Shown in pieces: positions 1 to 5,943 of a stretch of 6,456 bases of DNA (positions are counted from its first letter, which is position 1; each line of letters begins with the position of its first letter). This DNA is from Clostridiales bacterium (GTDB lineage Bacteria > Bacillota > Clostridia > Lachnospirales > Lachnospiraceae), in NCBI GenBank assembly GCA_029267975.1, contig JAJUHH010000176.1, positions 1 to 6,456 on the forward strand. Direction: 5' to 3'. The notes under the pieces are model-generated. The model had not been told where the DNA came from. It was given only the letters and a program-made list of their open reading frames with translations, and ran no database searches. The position numbers were made by a program, and so were the translations under genes.

Positions 1-1
1 C

Positions 2-823
2 GAGCGGGAAGGCGGTTATGATGCAATGTTGGGCCTGGGCTCACAATTCCCTTATATACTAGGTTCCGAGGGTTCGGGTGTTATCATTGCCAAGGGAAAG
101 AATGTCACAAATGTTGCGGTCGGAGATGAGGTCTATGCCACAGGCTTCTTAAATCCCAAAGGTGGCTTTTATGCTGAATATGTCGCAATCGATTCAAACT
201 ATGTAAACAAGCTTCCCCAAACCATAACCTTGCAGGAGGCCGCTGTTATCTCAGGGGTCGGGCTCACTGCACTCCGTGGGCTGGAAGATGTGTTGCAGCT
301 GAAGCAGGATGAATCAATCATTATCCTTGGGGCAAGTGGAGGAATCGGACATTTGGCTGCACAGCTTGCGCATAATATGGGAGCCAGGGTCTTTGCAGTG
401 GCATCAGGAGAGGATGGCGTAGCCATGCTAAAAGGGCTGGGAATTAGCACTGTGGTGGATGGCCGTAAGGAGGATGTGTTAACAGCCGCAAGAGAATTTG
501 CACCCCAGGGCTTTGATACTGCCTTATACACTGCAGGAGGTGAATTGGCCGACTCCCTGCTGCAGTGTGTTCGTCCCGGGGGTCGGATTGCCTATCCCAA
601 TGGGATCTATCCGATACCGGATACCAGGGCTGATATTTGTATGAGCGGCTATCATGGGGAACCGGAAGCAGATATCATAAAAAGGTTGAATAATTGGATA
701 ATTTCGGGTAAATTAAAGGTATATATTGATGAGGAGTTTGCACTAGAGGATGCATATAAAGCACATTTGGCCCTCAATCATCATTATGTAGGTAAGCTTT
801 GTATAAGAATAAAGGCTTCGTAA
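2..823 (+). CDS. MDR-family NADPH oxidoreductase (quinone reductase-like), 5'-truncated by window edge
   Basis: The frame is open from base 2 to the TAA at 821-823, so the gene enters from the left; the first ATG at 26 is internal. The visible 273 residues match zinc-independent medium-chain dehydrogenases/reductases of the NADPH:quinone oxidoreductase type. The end of the GroES-like domain is seen as FPYILGSEGSGV and then VGDEVYATG. The Rossmann domain carries the nucleotide-binding loop GASGGIGHLAAQLA (bases about 329-370), and a later segment, VRPGGRIAYPNG, is typical of the family. The SEG in place of GHE and the absence of a cysteine cluster argue against a catalytic zinc. Full-length relatives are about 310-330 residues, so roughly 50 are missing. 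The likely reaction is NAD(P)H-dependent reduction of a quinone or an enone/aldehyde in the cytoplasm; the substrate cannot be told. No terminator is seen after the stop. Confidence 0.9.
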   Translation, partial: EREGGYDAMLGLGSQFPYILGSEGSGVIIAKGKNVTNVAVGDEVYATGFLNPKGGFYAEYVAIDSNYVNKLPQTITLQEAAVISGVGLTALRGLEDVLQLKQDESIIILGASGGIGHLAAQLAHNMGARVFAVASGEDGVAMLKGLGISTVVDGRKEDVLTAAREFAPQGFDTALYTAGGELADSLLQCVRPGGRIAYPNGIYPIPDTRADICMSGYHGEPEADIIKRLNNWIISGKLKVYIDEEFALEDAYKAHLALNHHYVGKLCIRIKAS

Positions 824-873
824 GTACTTATATTTATTAAAGCCTAAAGATGTACAGTAAGTTCAAGTCATAA

Positions 874-902
874 TTACGATCAGGCTTAAAATTCACATTT
901 AA
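874..902 (+). promoter_or_regulatory. Possible promoter for the DUF1697 gene
   Basis: TTACGA at 874-879 and TAAAAT at 897-902 are separated by 17 bp. The -10 box is good (5 of 6) and the -35 box is poor (3 of 6). It lies 37 bp before the start codon in a 115-bp A+T-rich gap where no terminator separates the two genes, so read-through is also possible. Confidence 0.25.
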
Positions 903-938
903 TAAAAGGCACACATTGTAGAGATAAGGGGGTACACC

Positions 939-1481
939 ATGAGAAGGTATATTGCTTTACTGAGAGGTATTAACGTAGGTGGGAAAAATAAAGTTTCCAT
1001 GCCCATATTAAAGGAAGTATTTGAGCAAAATGGATTTTGTGATGTGAAAACCTATATCAACAGTGGAAATATCATATTCTCCAGTGATAAAAGCGACGAA
1101 ACGATGCTGAAGGAGAAGTGTGAAGCAATCATTGCAGATAAGTTCCAGCTGAATATCCCGGTCATGATTATATCAGCAGAAGACCTGGCTGCTGCAATCA
1201 ATCATGCTCCCGCATGGTGGGACCAGGACAAAGACTCTAAGCATAATGCGATCTTCGTTGTGCCCCCGACTACCGTAGAGGAGGTTTATCAGGAGGTGGG
1301 CGAGATAAAGCCAGAGTATGAAAAAGTGGATTATTATGGCAGGGTCATCTTCTGGTCCGCACCTTTGAAGACCTTTTCAAGAACACGTTGGTCAAAGGTA
1401 GTGGGTTCCTCTGTATACGACAGCATAACGATTAGAAATGCAAACACTACCAAGCAAATATTACAGCTTGCACAATCGTGA
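939..1481 (+). CDS. DUF1697 family protein
   Basis: This 180-residue protein has the usual length and landmarks of the DUF1697 family. The N-terminal ALLRGINVGGKNKVSM is at residues 6-21, TYINSGNIIFSS at 38-49, and an APAWW segment near 90-94 is followed by the strand NAIFVV. The C-terminal block contains TRWSK and then YDSITIRNANTTKQIL (about 149-175). The start is secure: AAGGGGG at 926-932 lies six bases before the ATG. The family consists of small cytoplasmic alpha/beta proteins found in many bacteria, with solved structures but no established biochemical role. No signal peptide or membrane segment is seen. Neighbours give no clear functional hint, and the gene appears to be its own short unit between a 115-bp and a 245-bp gap. 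Confidence 0.93.
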   Translation: MRRYIALLRGINVGGKNKVSMPILKEVFEQNGFCDVKTYINSGNIIFSSDKSDETMLKEKCEAIIADKFQLNIPVMIISAEDLAAAINHAPAWWDQDKDSKHNAIFVVPPTTVEEVYQEVGEIKPEYEKVDYYGRVIFWSAPLKTFSRTRWSKVVGSSVYDSITIRNANTTKQILQLAQS

Positions 1482-1497
1482 TAGGTAATGCCTTGGG

Positions 1498-1605
1498 GTG
1501 ATTATTTATAGTTTTGCGGAATGCAGTTTAACAGTAAGCATCGAAGGTAAGCAAATTGAACAGAGTTTCACTATGAAACGCTTTGACCTGGAAGACGGGT
1601 TGTAG
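1498..1605 (+). other. Short open frame, possible decayed gene fragment
   Basis: In the gap between the DUF1697 and exonuclease genes there is a 35-codon frame from GTG (1498) to TAG (1603-1605). The preceding stop is at 1486-1488. Its translation looks protein-like rather than random: SLTVSIEGKQIEQSFTMKRF alternates as a beta strand does and is followed by DLEDGL. No good ribosome site precedes the GTG. I do not recognise a family. It could be the tail of a lost gene, a tiny real gene or chance. Confidence 0.2.
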
Positions 1606-1628
1606 TTTTTCAGAAGATAAGGTATGAT
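1600..1628 (+). promoter_or_regulatory. Possible promoter for the exonuclease gene
   Basis: TTGTAG at 1600-1605 and TATGAT at 1623-1628 are 17 bp apart. The -10 box matches 5 of 6 and the -35 box about 3 of 6. Transcription would begin near 1635, giving a leader of about 90 bases before the TTG start at 1727. It is the best match in this gap but of only moderate strength. Confidence 0.35.
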
Positions 1629-1713
1629 ATACGTATAGAAGCTTAAACATCAGATGCAATTGAGCTTGTAAGGAACGTATTATGATGTTACACTTGCAAG
1701 GTTCAACAAGTAT

Positions 1714-1729
1714 AGGAGGAAATACATTG
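1714..1729 (+). promoter_or_regulatory. Shine-Dalgarno site deciding a TTG start
   Basis: AGGAGGA at 1714-1720 is followed by a six-base spacer and TTG at 1727-1729. It is near-perfectly complementary to the 16S rRNA tail, and the site would fall inside the coding region if the upstream ATG were the start. This supports initiation at TTG. Confidence 0.8.
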
Positions 1730-2554
1730 AAGTTTATTTCATGGAATATCGATTCATTAAACGCAGCCCTCATCGGTTCTTCAGAACGGTCTGTGTTATC
1801 CCAAAATGTGATTAATACAATTGCAGAACATAAGCCCGAGGTTATTGCGATTCAGGAAACAAAGCTGTCCGGTGACGGTCCAACAAAAAAGCACCTGGAA
1901 ATTCTTCAGGATAAATTTCCGGAGTATGAAATTGTATGGAACAGTTCGGTAGAACCGGCGCGCAAGGGTTATGCCGGTACCATGTTTTTATATAAGAATA
2001 CTTTAAAACCGGTTGTAACTTATCCGGTCATTGGGGCACCAGGTACTATGGATTCGGAAGGCCGTATACTCACACTGGAATTTGAACAGTATTATTTGAC
2101 TCAGGTATATACACCCAATTCAGGGGACGGCTTAAACCGTTTGGAGGAGCGTCAGATATGGGACAGTAAATACGCTGATTATCTTGCCAATCTGGATAAG
2201 GAGAAGCCGGTCATAGCGACAGGAGATTTTAACGTGGCGCATAAAGAAATTGATTTGGCTCATCCTAATACTAACCGTCGTTCCGCTGGCTTCACAGATG
2301 AGGAACGTGAGGGCTTTACGAATTTATTAGCTAAGGGATTTACTGATACATTTCGCTATATCCACGGTGATGTGAAAGGGATTTATTCTTGGTGGGGGCA
2401 GCGTGTGAGAACAAGTAAAATAAATAATTCCGGATGGAGAATTGATTACTGGATTGTCAGTGATCGGATCGCAGAGAAGGTTCGTAAATCCGAAATGATT
2501 GATTCAGGTCCAAGACAAGATCATACCCCGATATTACTTGAAATAGACATGTAG
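1727..2554 (+). CDS. xth: Exodeoxyribonuclease III / class II AP endonuclease
   Basis: This is a 275-residue member of the ExoIII/AP endonuclease (endonuclease-exonuclease-phosphatase) family, which cuts DNA 5' of abasic sites and trims 3' blocks in base-excision repair. Active-site blocks appear in the family order: the WNID asparagine (residue 7, as in E. coli), the metal-binding glutamate of QETK (44), the YTPNSGD tyrosine (128), GDFNVAHKEIDL with Asp167 and Asn169, WRIDYWIVSD with Asp240, and the terminal DHTPI with Asp265-His266. I chose TTG at 1727 because AGGAGGA (1714-1720) lies six bases upstream and the protein then starts MKFISWNID, as the family does. An upstream in-frame ATG at 1682, itself after a weaker AGGAA, would add 15 residues without homology. 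The enzyme is cytoplasmic and looks complete. Confidence 0.96.
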   Translation: MKFISWNIDSLNAALIGSSERSVLSQNVINTIAEHKPEVIAIQETKLSGDGPTKKHLEILQDKFPEYEIVWNSSVEPARKGYAGTMFLYKNTLKPVVTYPVIGAPGTMDSEGRILTLEFEQYYLTQVYTPNSGDGLNRLEERQIWDSKYADYLANLDKEKPVIATGDFNVAHKEIDLAHPNTNRRSAGFTDEEREGFTNLLAKGFTDTFRYIHGDVKGIYSWWGQRVRTSKINNSGWRIDYWIVSDRIAEKVRKSEMIDSGPRQDHTPILLEIDM

Positions 2555-2715
2555 TATAAGGACAAGGAAGCACTTTGACATCAATCATAAACATTCAAGC
2601 CATCGCCGAAAGTCAATTCTCTCAAGGCTTCAACCGAACTGTAATGTAGGTACATTGAGCGCGCTTTGGTCACTAGAATCACCGATAATTCAAGAAGAAG
2701 GGAATGTGAGTTATT
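2555..2715. other. Intergenic gap without a recognised element
   Basis: This 161-bp gap between the exonuclease and dioxygenase genes holds a consensus-like TTGACA at 2575-2580, but no acceptable -10 box lies 16-18 bp downstream. No hairpin plus T-run terminator is visible. The ribosome site for the next gene is weak: GAAGAAGGG ends 13 bases before the ATG and GTGAG ends five bases before it. Confidence 0.4.
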
Positions 2716-3489
2716 ATGTCAAGGATGCCAGTTGTTTTTGTAGGGCATGGTTCTCCCATGAATGCTATTGAGATCAACGACTATACGAGAGCCTGGAAAA
2801 GCATCGCTGCCAGGATACCAAAACCGGAAGTGATCCTATCAATCTCGGCCCATTGGTTTACCAAAGGTACAAAGATTATGAATGAGGAAGCACCAAAAAC
2901 GATCTATGATATGTACGGTTTTTCCAAGGAACTGTATGAAGTGGTATATGATTCACCTGGTTCACCGAGTGTTGCTAAATTAGCAAAGGAGCTTATCTCA
3001 AAGGATACGCAGTATGATAACTCCTGGGGAATCGATCATGGAACCTGGTCTGTATTGGTGCATATGTATCCGAACAGGGAGATACCGGTATTTCAAATCA
3101 GTATCGATGCCTATGCTCCTCCGGAAGCTCACTACAACATCGGCAGGGAACTAAGAAGCTTAAGGGAGCAAGGAGTACTTATTTTTGCTACAGGCAACAT
3201 CGTTCACAATTTGAGGTTGGTTGATTGGCATATGGGCAGTAAGGGATTTGACTGGGCTTATGAATTTGACGATTATATCTATGAGAGCATCATTCAGAAG
3301 GATCATGAGAAAATCATAAATTACAAGGAATGCTGCAATGCTGCAAAGCATGCAGTACCTACGCCCGATCATTTCTATCCTTTGTTATATGCACTTGGAG
3401 CTACGGAGGAAAAGGACAGGGTGAGCAGTGTTTTTAATAAATCCTGTGAACTTGGTTCCTTAACTATGACAAGTTATCTGTGGGAGTAA
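2716..3489 (+). CDS. ygiD: LigB/DODA-type extradiol dioxygenase homologue (YgiD-like)
   Basis: This 257-residue protein belongs to the class III extradiol ring-cleavage (LigB) family and most resembles YgiD/4,5-DOPA dioxygenase. It opens with PVVFVGHGSPMNAI (His11), then ISAHWFTKGT (His46), TIYDMYGF, GIDHGTWSVL (His108), IFATGNIVHNLR (His164) and PTPDHFYPLLYALGA (His219). His11, His46, His164 and His219 fall where YgiD-type proteins carry their metal-binding and catalytic histidines, so the site looks intact. The protein is complete and cytoplasmic, with no signal peptide. Known members bind zinc or iron and open catecholic rings using O2. The physiological substrate here is unknown, and in a presumed anaerobe the O2-dependent reaction may not be the real job. 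The gene is followed by a strong terminator and seems to be the end of its transcript. Confidence 0.93.
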   Translation: MSRMPVVFVGHGSPMNAIEINDYTRAWKSIAARIPKPEVILSISAHWFTKGTKIMNEEAPKTIYDMYGFSKELYEVVYDSPGSPSVAKLAKELISKDTQYDNSWGIDHGTWSVLVHMYPNREIPVFQISIDAYAPPEAHYNIGRELRSLREQGVLIFATGNIVHNLRLVDWHMGSKGFDWAYEFDDYIYESIIQKDHEKIINYKECCNAAKHAVPTPDHFYPLLYALGATEEKDRVSSVFNKSCELGSLTMTSYLWE

Positions 3490-3567
3490 AGCGCAATGCT
3501 TAAGCAAAGGATTTGGTTCAGGGATATAATGTGAAAGAGTAAAAGCACGGGCTTAATAATTCATTAT

Positions 3568-3605
3568 AAAACAGAGTCGAAACGATAGTTCGATTCTGTT
3601 TTTTT
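3568..3605 (+). terminator. Rho-independent terminator after the dioxygenase gene
   Basis: The 5' arm at 3568-3581 (AAAACAGAGTCGAA) pairs over 14 positions with 3589-3602, with one G-T wobble (3576:3594) and a 7-base loop. It leads into a run of seven Ts at 3599-3605. It lies 78 bp past the stop and separates the dioxygenase from the membrane-protein gene. The wobble favours the + strand. Confidence 0.9.
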
Positions 3606-3661
3606 ATTCCTATTTAGCTAAGCAGTTTTGCCTTTCATCAAGGATAAGCAACATCTTTCTC

Positions 3662-3684
3662 TACAGGTAATTGACATACCTGTA
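3662..3684. promoter_or_regulatory. Perfect dyad operator spanning the -35 box
   Basis: TACAGGTA (3662-3669) and TACCTGTA (3677-3684) are exact inverted copies separated by 7 bp, and the -35 hexamer TTGACA fills bases 3671-3676 of that spacer. A second, overlapping dyad, ACATAC-CT-GTATGT, lies at 3674-3687. The placement is that of a repressor operator blocking RNA polymerase. The size suits a dimeric helix-turn-helix regulator such as TetR, MarR or PadR type (inference). No regulator gene is in the window. Confidence 0.65.
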
Positions 3685-3698
3685 TGTGATGGTGTAAT
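3671..3698 (+). promoter_or_regulatory. Promoter of the membrane-protein gene
   Basis: A consensus -35 TTGACA at 3671-3676 and TGTAAT at 3693-3698 (5 of 6) are separated by 16 bp. Transcription would start near 3705, about 43 bases before the ATG at 3748. Because it lies inside the upstream in-frame extension that begins at TTG 3628, it rules out that longer start. Confidence 0.7.
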
Positions 3699-3747
3699 TT
3701 GGAATAAAGATTTTTTAGATACGAAGCAGAGGAAGGTTGTCCTAACA

Positions 3748-4248
3748 ATGAAAAAATTTTTAGTAATAGTTTTTATTCTTTTTCTTATATTACTATCGGC
3801 AATAGGCTTCTACTTCTATTACCCGCTTTACCAGGTGTCTAGCATTAATCATTCCATAAATATTGCCGGAATCAAGCTACTGATGCCTGTCGAGGAAGTA
3901 AATAAAATGATAAGCGGAGGAGAGTATATCTACGGAATGGGAGCTTATGGATATGAATATGAGAAGGAAAAAGTTAAGGTGTTCTTTTCCAGTGATCCGG
4001 ATGGACTAAGTTATGATAAAGTCAGTTCGATTATAACCCAGAATCAAGCGCATAGTGTAAGTGGTATCCGGATAAAAGATTCTTTGGATACAGCATATGC
4101 AATACTGGAGGAATCGGGCTTTTGGCAGGAGACGAAAAATTATTTTAAGAAGGGAGATATTTACATCATTCTTACTCCGGAACATGATAAGGTGAAAATG
4201 CTTCAAATCGGATTTATTGATCGAAGGATAGCCAATAGAATATATTAA
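3748..4248 (+). CDS. Small membrane-anchored protein with a duplicated domain
   Basis: I do not recognise a named family. The protein has 166 residues: a lysine start (MKK), one strongly hydrophobic segment (about 4-24) without a lipobox cysteine, then an outward-facing soluble part, so it is probably a signal-anchored surface protein. The soluble part appears to be two copies of a module of about 55-60 residues. Each begins with a GI-basic strand and a capped helix (GIKLLMPVEEVNKMI at 41-55; GIRIKDSLDTAYAIL at 106-120), then an aromatic-rich strand pair, an acidic turn (SSDPDGLSYDKV; TPEHDKV) and a closing hydrophobic strand. This resembles the small helix-plus-sheet repeats of many Gram-positive exported proteins (BamE/SmpA-like layout), by pattern only. 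The start at 3748 is chosen from the promoter position and AGAGGAAGG at 3728-3736. The gene is monocistronic and apparently repressor-controlled. Confidence 0.75.
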   Translation: MKKFLVIVFILFLILLSAIGFYFYYPLYQVSSINHSINIAGIKLLMPVEEVNKMISGGEYIYGMGAYGYEYEKEKVKVFFSSDPDGLSYDKVSSIITQNQAHSVSGIRIKDSLDTAYAILEESGFWQETKNYFKKGDIYIILTPEHDKVKMLQIGFIDRRIANRIY

Positions 4249-4295
4249 TCCGGTCGAAGGAAGATGTTAAGCAGCAATAGTAACACTAGCAGTAT

Positions 4296-4326
4296 AAAAG
4301 CAGCTGTGTTTTAAGAGTGCTTTTTT
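4296..4326 (+). terminator. Weak terminator after the membrane-protein gene
   Basis: AAAAGCA (4296-4302) can pair with TGCTTTT (4318-4324), with a further CT/AG pair inside and a loop of about eight bases, running into six Ts at 4321-4326. The stem is short and A+T-rich, so termination may be incomplete. Confidence 0.45.
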
Positions 4327-4394
4327 AATAATATTAAAATCATTAAAATAAATTGGAAAATAAGAAGGCTTTAATATGAAATTAAGAAACATAT

Positions 4395-4402
4395 GTTAAA
4401 AT
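4395..4402 (+). promoter_or_regulatory. Extended -10 promoter of the flavodoxin-SDR operon
   Basis: TGTTAAAAT holds a TGn motif directly before TAAAAT (4397-4402), about 35 bp ahead of the flavodoxin start. No clear -35 box lies 16-18 bp upstream, which is common for extended -10 promoters. The ribosome site AGGAGG at 4422-4427 follows. Confidence 0.4.
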
Positions 4403-4436
4403 ATTACTGTAATTTATTACTAGGAGGATTGAGGAT

Positions 4437-4922
4437 ATGATAATTGTCTATGAATCAAAAACAGGTTTCACAAAGAAATATGCGGATATGCTTGCTGCTA
4501 AGACGGGACTTAAGGCCTTTCGGGTAAAGGAACTTCAGAATGTGAAAAAAGACGAAGAGATCATTTTTCTGGGCTGGATGAAAGTCGGCAAGATACAGGG
4601 ACTGGATAAGGTTCGTAACTATAAGCTGGCAGCTGTTTGCGGATCCGGCACAGGACGTACTGCTGAACCCAGCAGCGAAGTGGTGATAGAAAGAAACAAG
4701 ATCAAAGGTCTGCCCTTTTTCTATCTGCGGGGAGGCTGTTATCCTTTGAAAGAGCTAAAGGGTATGGATAAATTCATGCTGTCCATATTCGTAAATGTAC
4801 TGAAAAAGAGCAAAGACAAGGATGAACGGGTGGAAGAATCCATCGCTATTATAGAAAATGGTTATGACGGAGTGAAGGAGGAGAACCTGGAACCGGTTTT
4901 GCAGTGGTTGAAAGCAAGGTAA
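4437..4922 (+). CDS. Flavodoxin-like domain protein
   Basis: This is a 161-residue flavodoxin-fold protein. The first strand and phosphate loop are MIIVYESKTGFTKKYA (residues 1-16), with SKTGFT at 7-12 fitting the FMN phosphate-binding motif. IIFLGWMKVGKIQGLDKV (about 42-59) and AAVCGSGTGRT (about 66-76) fit the second and third strands with their flavin-contacting loops, and LRGGCYPLKELKG follows near 98-110. It resembles the flavodoxin domain proteins related to HemG-type enzymes rather than classical electron-carrier flavodoxins, but the true substrate is unknown. The start is well supported: AGGAGG (4422-4427) is nine bases before the ATG. It is the first gene of an operon; the ribosome site of the next gene overlaps its stop codon, so translational coupling with the SDR is likely. 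Confidence 0.88.
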   Translation: MIIVYESKTGFTKKYADMLAAKTGLKAFRVKELQNVKKDEEIIFLGWMKVGKIQGLDKVRNYKLAAVCGSGTGRTAEPSSEVVIERNKIKGLPFFYLRGGCYPLKELKGMDKFMLSIFVNVLKKSKDKDERVEESIAIIENGYDGVKEENLEPVLQWLKAR

Positions 4923-4935
4923 AGGAGTGCATCTT

Positions 4936-5724
4936 ATGAAGAATGTTGTGATAACCGGCAGTACACGGGGTATTGGGTTCTCTATGGCGATAGAATTTCT
5001 ACGTGCAGGGTGTAATGTTACGCTGTCCGGCAGAGGGGAAGCCTTGCCGGCAACGGCTGAGGATACTTTAGCGCCATATCAGGGAAAATATATTTATGTT
5101 TCATGTGACGTCCAGAAGAAAGTAAGTCTGCAAAGCTTGTGGGATGTTTCCTTTAAAAAGTGGGGAAGGATCGATATTTGGATCAATAATGCAGGGCAAA
5201 ATACGCCTCATATGTATGCATGGGAAACAGCTGAAAGCTACACAGAGAATGTAATCAGGACCAATATTACAGGTATGATATTTGGTTCACAGATTGCTGT
5301 TGCTGAGATGATGAAACAGGGGCATGGTGCAATTTACAGCATGGAGGGACTAGGCTCCAATAATATGATACAGCCTAAGACAATTCTGTACGGAACCAGC
5401 AAGCACGCATTAACCTATTTTATGAGAGGGCTTGCCAGGGAACTGGAGGGCAGCGGTGTAATCGCAGGCCGTTTATCGCCTGGTATGATGCTGACAGATT
5501 TCATCACAAAAACACCCGATGGAGAACAGTCTGAAGTAATCACAGATGAGAGGTTCAAAAGGATATTTAATATAATGGCAGACAGACCGGAAACTGTAGC
5601 GAGATTCTTTATTCCAAGAATGCTCAAGAACACAAAGAACGATGCTCAGATCACCTGGCTGACAAACAGAAAGGCAGCATGGCGTTTTATGACTGCCGGA
5701 TTACGTAAGGGAAGGTTAATTTAA
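4936..5724 (+). CDS. Short-chain dehydrogenase/reductase of the NYC1/NOL (chlorophyll b reductase) type
   Basis: This is a complete 262-residue SDR. The cofactor motif is TGSTRGIG (residues 7-14), with SGRGE after strand 2 suggesting NADP(H). NNAG is at 84-87, and the catalytic Ser141, Tyr152 and Lys156 lie within YSMEGLGSN and LYGTSK. Ser to Tyr is 11 residues rather than the usual 13. This spacing, the M-[DE]-G-x-G-S block, SPGMMLTDF (181-189) and the C-terminal FNI...PETVAR...PRM...LT...R-KGR pattern are the hallmarks I know from plant chlorophyll(ide) b reductases NYC1/NOL and their bacterial relatives. The family reduces a carbonyl or formyl group; in a non-photosynthetic bacterium the substrate must differ. 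The start is ATG 4936, eight bases after AAAGGAG (4921-4927), rather than GTG 4927, which would fall inside that site. It lies 13 bp after the flavodoxin gene. Confidence 0.92.
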   Translation: MKNVVITGSTRGIGFSMAIEFLRAGCNVTLSGRGEALPATAEDTLAPYQGKYIYVSCDVQKKVSLQSLWDVSFKKWGRIDIWINNAGQNTPHMYAWETAESYTENVIRTNITGMIFGSQIAVAEMMKQGHGAIYSMEGLGSNNMIQPKTILYGTSKHALTYFMRGLARELEGSGVIAGRLSPGMMLTDFITKTPDGEQSEVITDERFKRIFNIMADRPETVARFFIPRMLKNTKNDAQITWLTNRKAAWRFMTAGLRKGRLI

Positions 5725-5797
5725 GCAGAGATAGTTTGCATCGTTTATTTCCCTCGAAATCATGTTATTTGATCCGAAAACTGAATAATTATTACAT

Positions 5798-5885
5798 GGA
5801 AGCATATCGAAGTGGTCGCAACAACGAGTTGCACTCGAAATGCAGTTGTTCGCAAGGGCACGTGGGTTCGAATCCCACGCTTCCG
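5798..5885 (+). tRNA. tRNA-Ser(CGA), atypical
   Basis: The folding is class II. The D-stem is TCG/CGA. The anticodon arm is TTGCA-CTCGAAA-TGCAG, giving anticodon CGA (codon UCG). The variable arm is long (TGTTC-GCAA-GGGCA), which is diagnostic of serine over most others, and the T-arm is a perfect GTGGG-TTCGAAT-CCCAC (62-65 region ending at 5878). The acceptor is GGAAGC/GCTTCC plus G as discriminator, only six pairs unless T5797 pairs with G5885 by wobble. The D-loop is 15 bases, longer than usual, and no CCA is encoded (TCA follows). No promoter is clear just upstream, so it may be read through from the SDR operon. It may be functional or a slightly degenerate copy; serine identity is firm. 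Confidence 0.85.
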
Positions 5886-5897
5886 TCAACAACAATC

Positions 5898-5928
5898 CCG
5901 CGTAAATTCAAGGGTTTACGCGGTTTTT
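5898..5928 (+). terminator. Rho-independent terminator after tRNA-Ser
   Basis: CCGCGTAAA (5898-5906) and TTTACGCGG (5915-5923) form a perfect nine-pair stem with an eight-base loop, followed by TTTTT (5924-5928) and more Ts. It is 12 bases past the tRNA end, on the + strand only; the other side has no T-run. Confidence 0.93.
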
Positions 5929-5943
5929 CTTTTGCCGTTTTAT

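Noticed and set aside
839..897. AAGCCT / AGGCTT inverted repeat upstream of the DUF1697 gene
   Set aside because: Only six pairs with a loop of about 46 bases and no T-run; it is too weak for a terminator or an operator.
1528..1773. 81-codon minus-strand frame over the exonuclease start
   Set aside because: It is antisense to the start of a certain gene, with no ribosome site and no recognisable protein features.
2575..2580. TTGACA in the gap before the dioxygenase gene as a promoter
   Set aside because: No acceptable -10 hexamer is found 16-18 bp downstream.
3628..3747. 40-residue N-terminal extension of the membrane protein from a TTG codon
   Set aside because: The operator and promoter (3662-3698) lie inside it, and the MKK-hydrophobic signal-anchor start at 3748 has its own ribosome site.
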